Source: a virus
DNA: 64,000 bases
Strand: one strand, 5' to 3'
Virus record (IMG/VR): IMGVR_UViG_3300034374_001920
Coordinates: 18,078 to 82,077 of that record
Positions 53,299-62,392 of the stretch are shown here, piece by piece. The notes beneath the pieces were generated by a model. That model ran no database searches. It had not been told where the DNA came from and saw only the letters and a list, made by a program, of their open reading frames with translations. Position 1 is the stretch's first letter. Every line of letters starts with the position of its first letter. The translations under genes and the position numbers were made by a program.

Positions 53299-53827
53299 TA
53301 TATTTGAGGGTAAGGATGAGTACATTGCATCTAAAACCCCGTTCTTTGGTAAGTTGGATGAGGGTCTCGCTGAGGCGTATGACTGGAACCAACATATGGA
53401 TCTGTTAGACTGGCATCCTCAAGAAATGATAGATTCTAACAGTACGAAGTTCCGTATTGGTCTTAACAGTTTTCATCTGAGACCTTCCGCTCCTGAATTT
53501 GCAAAAGAGATTGTCGATCAGATGACTGAGACTTTCTCTCTGCATGGAGACAAAAGAAAAATCACCAACATTGCGTTTACTGGATTCGGTCAAGAGTCGG
53601 ATAGTTATCCTTGGCATAAGGATTCTATGGACGTGTTTTTAGTACAAGTTATTGGAACCGTGGGACTTCGTGTCGAAGGACACAACAACGATGAGGAGTT
53701 CGACTTCTCGCCTGGCGATTACGTCTGGTTACCAAGAGGAACCCATCACCAAGTTCTTCCAAGAACAAGTCGTTGTACGTTCTCGTTCGGTGTAGAAGGG
53801 GATCCGGACCCAGCGATATACTTTTAG
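53270..53827 (+). CDS. Cupin/JmjC-like 2OG oxygenase
   Basis: A 185-residue protein. SYPWHKDSMDVFLVQVIG carries HxD and WLPRGTHHQVLPRTSRCTF the distal His in a cupin barrel, with FSPGDYVWLPRG being the classical cupin strand. ATG 53270 has a GGAAGG site; ATG 53288 is an alternative. JmjC/cupin-type oxygenases hydroxylate proteins such as ribosomal subunits, but no substrate can be named here. It converges on a leftward gene and overlaps it by 4 nt. Fourth 2OG-type candidate in the window. Confidence 0.72.
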   Translation: MKESMVMKVDIFEGKDEYIASKTPFFGKLDEGLAEAYDWNQHMDLLDWHPQEMIDSNSTKFRIGLNSFHLRPSAPEFAKEIVDQMTETFSLHGDKRKITNIAFTGFGQESDSYPWHKDSMDVFLVQVIGTVGLRVEGHNNDEEFDFSPGDYVWLPRGTHHQVLPRTSRCTFSFGVEGDPDPAIYF

Positions 53828-54393
53828 TAATCCGATCCGTCTGGGTTTATCGTTTTGTGAACAAACGCGATAGACGGTACTACTACCCTATCTAGTACAC
53901 GAAGTCTGACTGTATCCGTGTCGGTGTCCGAATCGTTGACGGGAGTTGTTGGTATACTGTGTGTACTATCCGAATCGACTAATGTCAATAAGTGAGGCGC
54001 TCCAACAATAGTGAAGTCCGAATCGGTAGTAGTAATATAAACTGCACCGTCTACTATATTTGTCAAAGAATCATATCCACCACCCTGTAGAGTAAGCGTT
54101 CCACCATTCTCGTCTTTTGTTCCCGTTATAATGGTTCCTGTCTTACCACTAAAGGTTATTGTATCGGATATCACCTGAACACCATTAATATCGACATTGA
54201 CCCAACCCATTTGACGGGGTACTGCAACTTGGATGGGAGGATTTTGCCAAGACATAGTTCCCTTGTCAGAATCCCACATAAGAGACTTACCTTTACCAGT
54301 TGAGCCCGGACTACTGTCTAGTGCGTAAAGGGATGCACCACTATCCACTAGACCATGCATGTTATTGAATGTATATTTTTTCGGTTGGGGCAT
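53824..54393 (-). CDS. Leftward virion-like protein of unknown function
   Basis: About 189 residues from the leftward ATG at 54393 (TTG at 54399 is also possible). It is beta-rich and Gly/Asp/Ser-rich (GTIITGTKDENGGTLTLQ; DSDTDTDTVRLRV), like the fibre and decoration proteins of this phage. It has no signal peptide. It is the only leftward gene among the replication genes. Its 5' end overlaps the rightward promoter of the small heat shock gene, so their transcription may interfere. Confidence 0.6.
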   Translation of the reverse strand: MPQPKKYTFNNMHGLVDSGASLYALDSSPGSTGKGKSLMWDSDKGTMSWQNPPIQVAVPRQMGWVNVDINGVQVISDTITFSGKTGTIITGTKDENGGTLTLQGGGYDSLTNIVDGAVYITTTDSDFTIVGAPHLLTLVDSDSTHSIPTTPVNDSDTDTDTVRLRVLDRVVVPSIAFVHKTINPDGSDY

Positions 54394-54421
54394 TGACAAA
54401 AAATCCTCGTTGTGTTATAGT
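54393..54421 (+). promoter_or_regulatory. sigma70-type promoter
   Basis: TTGACA (54393-54398), 17-nt spacer, TATAGT (54416-54421), 84 nt before the small heat shock ATG. Confidence 0.72.
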
Positions 54422-54505
54422 TTTGCAATACTATTTAGTATATATAGCAGTGTACATGCGGATAGTCCGGTGTACATTAGTCTTGCTTAAAAAAGGAGAT
54501 ACAAC

Positions 54506-54922
54506 ATGACTAATCTTAAAGCGAATACGCTCTTCCCTCGTGCATCTTTTGTGGGGTTTGACCACCTGTTTCAAGAACTTGATTGGGTTGCCAAACACGC
54601 TACTGATACGTACCCACCTCACAATATAGTGAAGGTATCTGATGACGATTATCTAATCGAAGTCGCATGTGCAGGGTTTACTTTGGACGATTTGGAGATC
54701 GAACAGGACGAACGGACATTGACCGTAACTGGTCAACAGGAAGTTCCTGCTGAACGTGAATACCTACATAAAGGTATCTCGCAGAAGAAGTTCAAGAGAG
54801 TGTTTAGACTGTCAGAATACGTCTTTGTTGACGGTGCTTCTTTGACGGACGGAATCCTGTCTATCCAGTTGAAGTTTGAACTTCCCGAAGAGAAGAGACC
54901 TCGTAAGATCGATATTTCATAA
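54506..54922 (+). CDS. Small heat shock protein (HSP20/IbpA type)
   Basis: A 138-residue protein with an alpha-crystallin domain: HNIVKVSDDDYLIEVACAGF, LEIEQDERTLTVTGQ and the beta-strand FKRVFRLSEYVFVDGASL. C-terminal IDIS lacks the usual IxI by one residue. It acts as a holdase chaperone in the cytoplasm. HSP20 genes are known in marine T4-like phages. An AAAAAAGGAGA ribosome site precedes the ATG. Confidence 0.92.
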   Translation: MTNLKANTLFPRASFVGFDHLFQELDWVAKHATDTYPPHNIVKVSDDDYLIEVACAGFTLDDLEIEQDERTLTVTGQQEVPAEREYLHKGISQKKFKRVFRLSEYVFVDGASLTDGILSIQLKFELPEEKRPRKIDIS

Positions 54923-54941
54923 ATCTAACGAGGAGAAAATT

Positions 54942-55034
54942 ATGAAAACTGACCTAGTAGAACGGGTCGGTGAGGCAGTGATGTGTTTGTGGGTAGTCGC
55001 AATCATGGTCACGGCTTTCCAGCCCCTAGTATAA
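54942..55034 (+). CDS. 30-aa membrane peptide
   Basis: ATG 54942 with AGGAG site to TAA 55034: 30 residues with one hydrophobic helix (EAVMCLWVVAIMVTAF) after a charged start. Good ribosome site supports expression. Function unknown. Confidence 0.5.
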   Translation: MKTDLVERVGEAVMCLWVVAIMVTAFQPLV

Positions 55035-55041
55035 AAAGACA

Positions 55042-55060
55042 GGGGGGTGAAAGTCCCCCC
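55042..55060 (+). other. G6/C6 hairpin before the GT25-like gene
   Basis: GGGGGG (55042-55047), 7-nt loop, CCCCCC (55055-55060). No T-run follows, so it is not a classical terminator. It lies 11 nt before ATG 55072 and may limit access to, or stabilise, the downstream mRNA. Confidence 0.6.
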
Positions 55061-55071
55061 ACTCGTGAGGA

Positions 55072-55872
55072 ATGATGAAGGTATACCAAATTGTAATGAA
55101 GGGTGATGAGAGATCGGAGAAGTACGCCGAACTCAGTAAGTTATCTTTTCAGAACCTTATAGATGATGGCACGTTGGACTGGAACGTGTTTGATGCGATC
55201 ACTCCAGAACACCCTGACTTCGAAGAACACGTTGCGAAGTACGATTGGAGACCATCCCTCGCCAGACTGGATGCGGGGAAACAACCTCAAGATCATTCCC
55301 CAACAGAGAAAGCGGGAATGTGTTCTCACTGGGAGTTGATGCGTCAACAAGGTGCAACCGGAGAACGGTTCCTAGTTATGGAACATGATACGTATCTATG
55401 GCCTCAACATGAAAACGAATTCCGCAACCTACTCACGTACATTCACGCAAAAAATATAATCTACGCAAACATAGGTTTGTTCATGGGGTGTTATACCTTC
55501 AAACCGTTTTGTGCAGCGTGGCAGTACAGACTACTAACCGAACAAAAGTTCTGGATTAACTGTGGTCCTTATGGTGTACTAGAGAGACTATTCAAGAACT
55601 ACGTTGATCACTTCTTGTCAAAACAAGATAAGAGTCGTATACCTGAGAACTACATCATCCACCCTTGGTCTAACGGAGACACCTTGTATTTTGGTAGAGA
55701 CATACATTTACCATACAATCACCGTGACCCCGATCCAATGCAGTCAGTCAAAAACCCGACAACGCAGATGGTGTCTAAGTCTCTCGCCGTGACTCAGGAC
55801 CATCATGGTTATCCAGACATACACATAGAACAACCTTGGACTCGTTCAGATCAATTTAAAGTTATCCCTTGA
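55072..55872 (+). CDS. GT25-like glycosyltransferase
   Basis: A 266-residue protein. SPTEKAGMCSHWELMRQ and ERFLVMEHDTYLW match the order of the LPS-type GT25 glycosyltransferases (a conserved S-H near an E-D/H-D pair). No signal peptide. Sequence is close to the family only in these two blocks, so this is an inference. Position near other envelope-sugar genes supports it. Its end overlaps the promoter for gene 43. Confidence 0.55.
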   Translation: MMKVYQIVMKGDERSEKYAELSKLSFQNLIDDGTLDWNVFDAITPEHPDFEEHVAKYDWRPSLARLDAGKQPQDHSPTEKAGMCSHWELMRQQGATGERFLVMEHDTYLWPQHENEFRNLLTYIHAKNIIYANIGLFMGCYTFKPFCAAWQYRLLTEQKFWINCGPYGVLERLFKNYVDHFLSKQDKSRIPENYIIHPWSNGDTLYFGRDIHLPYNHRDPDPMQSVKNPTTQMVSKSLAVTQDHHGYPDIHIEQPWTRSDQFKVIP

Positions 55873-55898
55873 CAGAAGACGCCCTACTGTTATATAAT
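55869..55898 (+). promoter_or_regulatory. sigma70-type promoter for gene 43
   Basis: TTGACA (55869-55874), 18-nt spacer, TATAAT (55893-55898), then AAAAAAGGCG before ATG 55925. Confidence 0.85.
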
Positions 55899-55924
55899 AC
55901 AACCCTACTGAAAAAAGGCGCACC

Positions 55925-58408
55925 ATGAATCAACCAATGTTTTACACTTCCGTGGTCCGGTACGGCAGTAACATCCTGTTCCGTGGGTTTGCGGAGAACG
56001 GAAAAAAACTTCAAACCAAAGTCCCCTACAAACCTACCCTGTACGTGCAGTCCGACAAGAGACAATCGGGGTGGAAGGCGATTGACGGTACTTCTGTCGA
56101 ACCTCTCAAGTTTGACTCCATGAAGGAGGCGACTGAGTTCCAGAAACGTTACGAGGACGTACCCAACTTCAAGGTCTACGGGATGAACAACTTCGTGTCT
56201 CAGTTCATTGCAGACATGTTCCCTACCCCTATCGAATTCAACCGTGACTGGATCGATGTGTGCACCATCGACATTGAGGTCGCATCTGACGAAGGGTTCC
56301 CCGAACCCGACAAGGCAGATCATCCGGTCATCGCCATCACTATCAAGAACCCCAACGGTCCCTATCGCGTCTGGGGTCTGTATGACTACAATGCGGGTGA
56401 GGATGTGATCTACGAGAAGTGCGACTCCGAAGCGCAACTCCTCATGAAGTTCGTCGATCACTGGTTCCGTAACCAACCCGACATCGTGACCGGATGGAAC
56501 ACACGATTCTTCGACATTCCCTATCTGGTCAACCGTATTGGTAAAACCATTGGCGCGGACATGGTGAAGAAACTTTCACCGTGGGGTCTGGTACGTGAAG
56601 GTAACGTAACCATCAACGGAAAGAAACAACAGGAGTACACCCTCGAAGGTATCCAACACCTCGACTATCTAGAAATCTTCAAGAAGTTCACCTACAACAC
56701 TCTGGGTCAACAGGAGTCCTATCGACTGGACCACATCGCCCACGTAGTACTGGGTGAGGGTAAACTATCCTACGAAGAACACGGTACACTGTACTCCCTG
56801 TACAAGACTGACTTCCAGAAGTTCATTGACTACAACATCAAGGACGTGGAACTGGTCGAGAAACTCGACGAGAAACTTGACCTGATCTCTCTGGTCCTGA
56901 CCATGGCGTATCGCGGTGGTGTGAACTACAACGACACGATGGGGACCACAAACATCTGGGACACCATCATCTACCGCATCTTGAACGAACAGAAAGTTGC
57001 AGTACCACCCAAGGTCGAGAAGGTCAAGACATCGTATCCAGGCGGATACGTCAAGGAACCTCAAGTCGGTTCCCATGACTGGGTGACATCGTTCGACTTG
57101 AACTCACTGTACCCGAACATCATTGTCCAGTACAACATGTCACCTGAGACTGTCCTTGATGGTTTCTACAATGACGTGTCCGTGGACGCATTCCTTTCCG
57201 GCGACATCGATGTGTCCGGTAGTCCTTTCTCTGTCGCACCTACCGGAATTAAGTTTACTCACGAACGTGAGGGTGTGATCCCCAACATCATTAAGAAATA
57301 CTATGACGAACGCCGTGTGGTCAAGAAGGAGATGTTGCGACTACAACAAGAATACCAGAACAATCCCACACGGGAACTGGACAACAAGATCACGTCACTG
57401 AACAACCAACAGATGGCGATCAAGATTCTGATGAACTCACTCTACGGTGCGTTGGGTAATCGGTGGTTCCGATACTTTGACCAACGTGTTGCGGAGTCGA
57501 TCACCCTTGCGGGACAACTCGCAATCAAGTGGGCGGAACGTGCGGTCAACGATGAGATGCAAAAACTTCTCAAGACGGAAGAAGACTACGTTGTTGCAAT
57601 TGACACCGACTCTGTTTACATTCGGATGGGTGATCTTGTTGACAAGTTCAACCCGAAGGATCCTGTAAAGTTCCTTGACAAGATTTGTTCCGAACACTTC
57701 GAGAAAGTATTGTCTAAATCCTATGCGGAGATGGCGAGAGTCACCAGTGCAATGGTCAACCGTATGGAGATGGGACGCGAGGTAATCGCAGACCGTGGTA
57801 TCTGGATGGCGAAGAAACGTTACATCCTCAACGTGCACAACAACGAGGGTGTGCAGTACGCACAACCCAAACTCAAGTTGATGGGTATCGAAGCGGTCAA
57901 GTCATCTACGCCTCAGGTTGTGCGTGACAAGTTTCAAGAAATCTTTCGGGTCATCATAGAAGGTACTGAGTCAGACACACAGTCCTTTATTGGGAACTTT
58001 AAGACCCAATTTGGGACTCTTCCTCCCGAAGACGTGTCGTTCCCTCGTGGGGTTTCGGAGATCACCAAGTGGCAGGATCGACAGACCGTCTACAAGAAGG
58101 GTTGTCCTATCCACGTGCGTGGTGCACTGGTCTACAACGATACGGTTAAGAAGAACGCACTTGACAAGAGGTACGTCTACGTCCAGAACGGAGAGAAGAT
58201 CAAGTTCGTCTACCTGAAGATGCCCAACCGTCTGGGTGAGAACGTGGTGTCGTTCCCCTTGAACCTACCCAAGGAGTTCGGGTTGCATGACTTCATCGAC
58301 TATGACATGATGTTCCGGAAGACGTTCCTAGATCCTCTCGAACCAATCCTTGATGCAGTCGGGTGGGCGGCAGAACCACGTGCAACCCTAGAAGACTTTT
58401 TCTCTTGA
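55925..58408 (+). CDS. 43: Family B DNA polymerase gp43
   Basis: An 827-residue polymerase. 3'-5' exonuclease motif I is CTIDIEVAS (~114), polymerase motif A is [10 protein letters not shown] (~390), motif [17 protein letters not shown] (~500) and motif [10 protein letters not shown] (~558). T4 gp43 is 898 aa. It is the replicative polymerase held by gp45. Codon use here is more C-rich at third positions than in the neighbouring genes. Confidence 0.97.
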   Translation: MNQPMFYTSVVRYGSNILFRGFAENGKKLQTKVPYKPTLYVQSDKRQSGWKAIDGTSVEPLKFDSMKEATEFQKRYEDVPNFKVYGMNNFVSQFIADMFPTPIEFNRDWIDVCTIDIEVASDEGFPEPDKADHPVIAITIKNPNGPYRVWGLYDYNAGEDVIYEKCDSEAQLLMKFVDHWFRNQPDIVTGWNTRFFDIPYLVNRIGKTIGADMVKKLSPWGLVREGNVTINGKKQQEYTLEGIQHLDYLEIFKKFTYNTLGQQESYRLDHIAHVVLGEGKLSYEEHGTLYSLYKTDFQKFIDYNIKDVELVEKLDEKLDLISLVLTMAYRGGVNYNDTMGTTNIWDTIIYRILNEQKVAVPPKVEKVKTSYPGGYVKEPQVGSHDWVTSFDLNSLYPNIIVQYNMSPETVLDGFYNDVSVDAFLSGDIDVSGSPFSVAPTGIKFTHEREGVIPNIIKKYYDERRVVKKEMLRLQQEYQNNPTRELDNKITSLNNQQMAIKILMNSLYGALGNRWFRYFDQRVAESITLAGQLAIKWAERAVNDEMQKLLKTEEDYVVAIDTDSVYIRMGDLVDKFNPKDPVKFLDKICSEHFEKVLSKSYAEMARVTSAMVNRMEMGREVIADRGIWMAKKRYILNVHNNEGVQYAQPKLKLMGIEAVKSSTPQVVRDKFQEIFRVIIEGTESDTQSFIGNFKTQFGTLPPEDVSFPRGVSEITKWQDRQTVYKKGCPIHVRGALVYNDTVKKNALDKRYVYVQNGEKIKFVYLKMPNRLGENVVSFPLNLPKEFGLHDFIDYDMMFRKTFLDPLEPILDAVGWAAEPRATLEDFFS

Positions 58409-58434
58409 CAGAAACCGCGAAGATTTGTTATGAT
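58405..58434 (+). promoter_or_regulatory. sigma70-type promoter, probably leaderless
   Basis: TTGACA (58405-58410), 18-nt spacer, TATGAT (58429-58434), overlapping the gene 43 stop. ATG 58441 lies seven bases after the box, at the expected transcription start. Confidence 0.72.
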
Positions 58435-58440
58435 GTGTCT

Positions 58441-59379
58441 ATGTTTGAACTAACACTATTCCGCAATCAGTTTGATAACAAGACTCACAATCGGGTCCAG
58501 TTCGATTCGTGGGATAAATTTGTTAAGTGGTTGTATCGCATATCACAAGTGAAAGGAGAGAAGGGTGGAAATAATTCTAGTCCTCTTATTAGTCCTGCTG
58601 TTTTCGAAATGGGTTCGAAACGTTCTAATAAATCTACTAGTCATTGGGGTGGTTGGTGCGCTGTTGATGTTGATGATCACAATTTTGGTGTGGATCTTTC
58701 AACCCTTGAGCGAAGACTGCAAGATCAATTCGGAGGATACGACTATGTTGTGTACAATACTGCGTCAAGTAGATCAGACAACCTCAAGTTTCGGATCGTC
58801 TTCCGACTCGACGAACCCGTCGAAAACGAAAGGATCAAATCCTTCTGGTATGCTCTGAATACAGAACTAGGTGAGATCGGAGATCCTCAGACAAAAGACC
58901 TTGCACGTATGTACTATGTGCCGGCGCAGTATCCTAACGCAACATCTTTCTTCTTTGCGAACTCTGGTTCTGCACTCAACGTATCTGAGTTGATTGCAAA
59001 ACATCCTTACCACGAGAAGACAGGTAATTCTTTCCTAGATAGATTACCAGAAAGTTTACAGAAGGCAGTGATAGAACATCGTAAGTCCCAACTGGACAAC
59101 ACTAACATAGTATGGACATCGTATCACGATTGTCCGTTCTGGCCTAAGTCGTTAGGTGCGGAATATATACAGATCAGTGGTACAGGTTGGTATCACAAAA
59201 TGTATCAGATCATGGTCGCTGTTGCGGGCCGCGCAACAGAAAGTAACTATCCCATAACTGCACAACAGATTGCGGATATGTGTAAACAGTTCGACGCTGA
59301 AACTGGTAACTGGTACGAGAACAGACCTCTCATTGTAGAGGCCGACAGAGCATTGGAGTACATTTACCGAAATGGATAA
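58441..59379 (+). CDS. AEP/PrimPol-like primase-polymerase
   Basis: A 312-residue protein. GGWCAVDVDDH (Asp76, Asp78) fits the catalytic DxD of archaeo-eukaryotic primases; NTASSRSDNLKFRIVFRLD matches the region of the conserved basic residues, and QTKDLARMYYVPAQYPN the third block, as in VirE-N/primase-type AEP proteins. No zinc finger is evident. It follows the polymerase gene and is separate from the usual gp61 primase, which is not in this window. Start ATG 58441, not upstream, because the promoter lies before it. Confidence 0.6.
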   Translation: MFELTLFRNQFDNKTHNRVQFDSWDKFVKWLYRISQVKGEKGGNNSSPLISPAVFEMGSKRSNKSTSHWGGWCAVDVDDHNFGVDLSTLERRLQDQFGGYDYVVYNTASSRSDNLKFRIVFRLDEPVENERIKSFWYALNTELGEIGDPQTKDLARMYYVPAQYPNATSFFFANSGSALNVSELIAKHPYHEKTGNSFLDRLPESLQKAVIEHRKSQLDNTNIVWTSYHDCPFWPKSLGAEYIQISGTGWYHKMYQIMVAVAGRATESNYPITAQQIADMCKQFDAETGNWYENRPLIVEADRALEYIYRNG

Positions 59380-60370
59380 TAAAAGAATATTAGTCACCGG
59401 AGCTGCAGGGTTCATAGGATCTCAGTTGTGTCTAAGACTCACAGGAATGGGTCATGATGTTATTGGATGCGATAACTGGAACAGTCATCTCTATGATCCT
59501 TGGTTGAAAGTTAAAAGACATACTAACTTTGGTATGCAGATCATGGACATGGACATACGTGATGAACTGATGCTGGGTAACCTTTTAAACGATCAACGTT
59601 TGATACCGGATGTTGTGGGCGAACCCTTTGACTATGTTATACATCTCGCCGCACACGCAGGGGTGCGTGACTCGTTTGGGAAAGAATCAGAGTATCACTC
59701 AAACAACATTGATGGTACACAGAACCTAATTAATCTGTTCGAAAACTACAGTCCCCAAACAAAATTCATCTATGCATCTACCAGTTCTGTATATGGAGGA
59801 ACTCCTATTTCAGAGAATGGGTGGAAGGAAGACTTTGTTCAGGCGCACCAACTTAACGCCTATGCATATACCAAATACATCAACGAGTGTCAGTTCGGAA
59901 TTTCCAAGTTGTTTAGTACAGGACTACGTTTCTTTACCGTGTACGGACCTTGGGGTAGACCAGACATGGCACTCTTCCAATTTACGAAATCAACCCTTGA
60001 CGGAACGCCAATAAAGGTGTATAATTATGGGGATATGAAGCGGGACTTCACCTACATCGATGATATCCTTGACGGGATCTGCATCGTTTTGGCGAACGTG
60101 GAATCTGGAGTCATTCCCAATAATGAGATATTTAATATTGGTAGAGGCGAACAGGTTCAACTGATGGACTTCATCTCAGAGATTGAGAAGAACGTTGGTA
60201 AGGAAGTTACGAAGGAGATGGTTGCGAAACATCCCGCCGATACAAAAGAGACGTGGAGTAACACAGACAAACTTCAAAAACTAGGATATACACCGAAGGT
60301 CAGTATTGCAGAAGGTGTTGCAAAATTCTATGAGTGGTACAAAAATTTTTATGACGTAGAGGAGACATAA
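59372..60370 (+). CDS. NAD-dependent nucleotide-sugar epimerase
   Basis: A 332-residue extended short-chain dehydrogenase. TGAAGFIGS (~9-17) is the NAD-binding glycine loop, ASTSSVYGG holds the catalytic Ser/Thr, and Tyr164-Lys168 form YxxxK. The pattern LPFTVYGPWGRPDMA type (here FFTVYGPWGRPDMAL) is typical of UDP-glucuronate 4-epimerases. With the next gene it would give UDP-galacturonate from UDP-glucose. It overlaps the PrimPol-like gene by 8 nt. Confidence 0.85.
   Translation: MDNKRILVTGAAGFIGSQLCLRLTGMGHDVIGCDNWNSHLYDPWLKVKRHTNFGMQIMDMDIRDELMLGNLLNDQRLIPDVVGEPFDYVIHLAAHAGVRDSFGKESEYHSNNIDGTQNLINLFENYSPQTKFIYASTSSVYGGTPISENGWKEDFVQAHQLNAYAYTKYINECQFGISKLFSTGLRFFTVYGPWGRPDMALFQFTKSTLDGTPIKVYNYGDMKRDFTYIDDILDGICIVLANVESGVIPNNEIFNIGRGEQVQLMDFISEIEKNVGKEVTKEMVAKHPADTKETWSNTDKLQKLGYTPKVSIAEGVAKFYEWYKNFYDVEET
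59997..60025 (+). promoter_or_regulatory. Possible internal sigma70-type promoter
   Basis: TTGACG (59997-60002), 17-nt spacer, TATAAT (60020-60025), inside the epimerase gene, ~350 nt before the dehydrogenase gene. One mismatch; may be chance. Confidence 0.45.
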
Positions 60371-60372
60371 TA

Positions 60373-61404
60373 ATGGCAGATAATTTTGATGACTTTGTTC
60401 CGAAGACTTCGGACGGTCCATCTCAGGCAGACAAACAGAAACCTATTAGTCCGGATAACCCTTTCAAGTTGGGTATTGTCGGTCATGGGTTTGTAGGTAA
60501 GGCAGTAGAGTATGCATTCCTACATCCACTAGTGGACTTGCAGATTGCAGATCCAAAGTATGGTCCAGAGGCATCCATCGATGCGATGGTTGAGTTCGAA
60601 CCACACTGTGTGTTTGTGTGTGCACCCACACCCATGAACCCCGACAGTGGATTTGTTGATGCATCTATCGTAGAGGATGCGGTACTCAAACTGATCGAAC
60701 ACACCGAGTCTCTTGTTGTTGTCAAATCAACAATCACTCCGGACGTTATTGATCGACTCTACAACTCTATGTTTGAGGACGGTATTGATCGTTTCGTGTA
60801 CAACCCTGAGTTCCTTACGGAGAAGTCGGCAGAGGAACAGTTTGTAAATGCAGAGTTCCACGTACTTGGTGGTAGTGAACGTGCAACTGCCGAACTGGTA
60901 GAAATCTATGACGTGTTCAGTCTGTGTAAGTCTAACGAGTACTTCCGCATGGCGGCCGCAGAGGCATCGTTCGTGAAGTATGCAATCAACACTTACCTTG
61001 CAACTAAGGTTACCTTCTTTAACCAACTGTATGACCTGATCAATGCGTGGGGTTGTTCTTACAACATCGTTACACGTGCGGTTGGCCGAGATCCTCGTGT
61101 TGGTGTTGGACACACCCGTGTGCCGGGTTATGACCGCAAACGTGGGTTTGGTGGTGCATGTTTACCCAAGGATGCAACCGCATTCTTAAAGTTCTCTGAG
61201 GCAGAGGACCAAGAGGGTAACAAGATTAGTTTCGATTTAATCGAAAAAGTCCTTGACATAAACAGCCGATATCGTGCATACTATGAGCTAGATGAACGAG
61301 AGAAAGCGAACAATATTACTTTTGGAGATGTGAATAATGAGCGTGATGGACAAACTGAAGAAGAACTCGAAGATCAAGACAACGGAGGTACTGTCGGAGA
61401 GTAA
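60373..61404 (+). CDS. UDP-glucose/GDP-mannose dehydrogenase family protein
   Basis: A 343-residue protein. GIVGHGFVGKAV is the NAD-binding loop, VVVKSTITPDVID and YNPEFLTEKSAEEQF are family motifs, and the catalytic Cys263 lies in GGACLPKD. Full-length family members are ~400 aa, so this is compact. It oxidises a UDP-hexose to the uronate. Its last 68 nt overlap uvsX in another frame; the C-terminal ~22 residues are acidic and non-conserved-looking (EEELEDQDNGG). Confidence 0.85.
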   Translation: MADNFDDFVPKTSDGPSQADKQKPISPDNPFKLGIVGHGFVGKAVEYAFLHPLVDLQIADPKYGPEASIDAMVEFEPHCVFVCAPTPMNPDSGFVDASIVEDAVLKLIEHTESLVVVKSTITPDVIDRLYNSMFEDGIDRFVYNPEFLTEKSAEEQFVNAEFHVLGGSERATAELVEIYDVFSLCKSNEYFRMAAAEASFVKYAINTYLATKVTFFNQLYDLINAWGCSYNIVTRAVGRDPRVGVGHTRVPGYDRKRGFGGACLPKDATAFLKFSEAEDQEGNKISFDLIEKVLDINSRYRAYYELDEREKANNITFGDVNNERDGQTEEELEDQDNGGTVGE

Positions 61405-62392
61405 GTTCTTCACTGAGAAAGATATGGTCCCAACCAACGTTCCTATGGTGAACGTTGCACTATCCGGATCTGTCAACGGTGGAGTTACGCCAGGCCTTAC
61501 GGTACTTGCGGGTCCATCCAAACACTTCAAGACCTCATTCGCCTTGTTGATGGCGGGTGCATATCTGGAGGCAAAGAAAGATGCGGTATTACTATTCTAT
61601 GATAGTGAGTTCGGTTCCCCCCAATCTTATTTCCAACAGTTTGGAATTGACACTGATCGGGTGCTTCACACTCCTATCACGAATGTAGAAGAACTCAAGT
61701 TTGACTTGATCAGTCAACTCGAAGAGTTGGATCGCAACGATGATGTAATCGTAGTGATCGACTCAATCGGTAACCTTGCATCCAAGAAAGAACTTGAGGA
61801 TGCAATCAACGAGAAGTCTGTTGCAGACATGTCACGTGCGAAGGCACTGAAGGGTCTGTTCCGTATGTGTACACCATACCTCGCAATGAAGAACATTCCT
61901 ATGTTGGCGGTGAACCATACGTACAAAGAGATCGGTCTCTTCCCCAAAGATATTGTGGGTGGTGGTACTGGTATCTATTACAGTGCAGACAACATCTGGA
62001 TCCTTGGACGCCAACAGGATAAAGTTGGTACAGAGATCAAGGGTTACCACTTTGTGATCAATGTGGAGAAGAGTCGATATGTTAAAGAAAAGTCTAAGAT
62101 TCCTATTTCTGTGTCTTGGGAAGGTGGTGTACAGCGTTATAGCGGTCTTCTGGATGCTGCTCTTGTTGGTGGTTATGTCACTAAGCCTAGTAATGGTTGG
62201 TATTGTCGCGTTGATAGAGAAACTGGAGAGTTACTTGACCCGAAGGTTCGTCTGACTCAAACTCTGGAAGAAGAGTTCTGGACTCCGATCTTTGAGTTCA
62301 CAGACTTCGCAGACTTCCTAGAGAAACAGTACAAGATTGGACTACCTCAACAGGTTGATATGGATGCGATAGTCGATGCCGAAGAAACTTAA
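61337..62392 (+). CDS. uvsX: Recombinase UvsX
   Basis: A 351-residue RecA-like protein. The start through SKFFTEKDMVPTNVPMVNVA aligns with T4 UvsX, which supports ATG 61337. Walker A is LAGPSKHFKTS (~57-67, the T4-type variant), Walker B is DVIVVIDSIGNLA (~135-147). It pairs homologous DNA with UvsY. GGAG lies before the ATG inside the upstream gene. Confidence 0.95.
   Translation: MSVMDKLKKNSKIKTTEVLSESKFFTEKDMVPTNVPMVNVALSGSVNGGVTPGLTVLAGPSKHFKTSFALLMAGAYLEAKKDAVLLFYDSEFGSPQSYFQQFGIDTDRVLHTPITNVEELKFDLISQLEELDRNDDVIVVIDSIGNLASKKELEDAINEKSVADMSRAKALKGLFRMCTPYLAMKNIPMLAVNHTYKEIGLFPKDIVGGGTGIYYSADNIWILGRQQDKVGTEIKGYHFVINVEKSRYVKEKSKIPISVSWEGGVQRYSGLLDAALVGGYVTKPSNGWYCRVDRETGELLDPKVRLTQTLEEEFWTPIFEFTDFADFLEKQYKIGLPQQVDMDAIVDAEET

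Noticed and set aside
55042-55060. Terminator at the G6/C6 hairpin
   Set aside because: No T-run follows the stem, unlike the clear terminators at 32208, 32688 and 48813.
61253-61284. TTGACA followed by TACTAT upstream of uvsX
   Set aside because: The spacer is 20 nt, outside the 16-18 nt used by all other promoters here.
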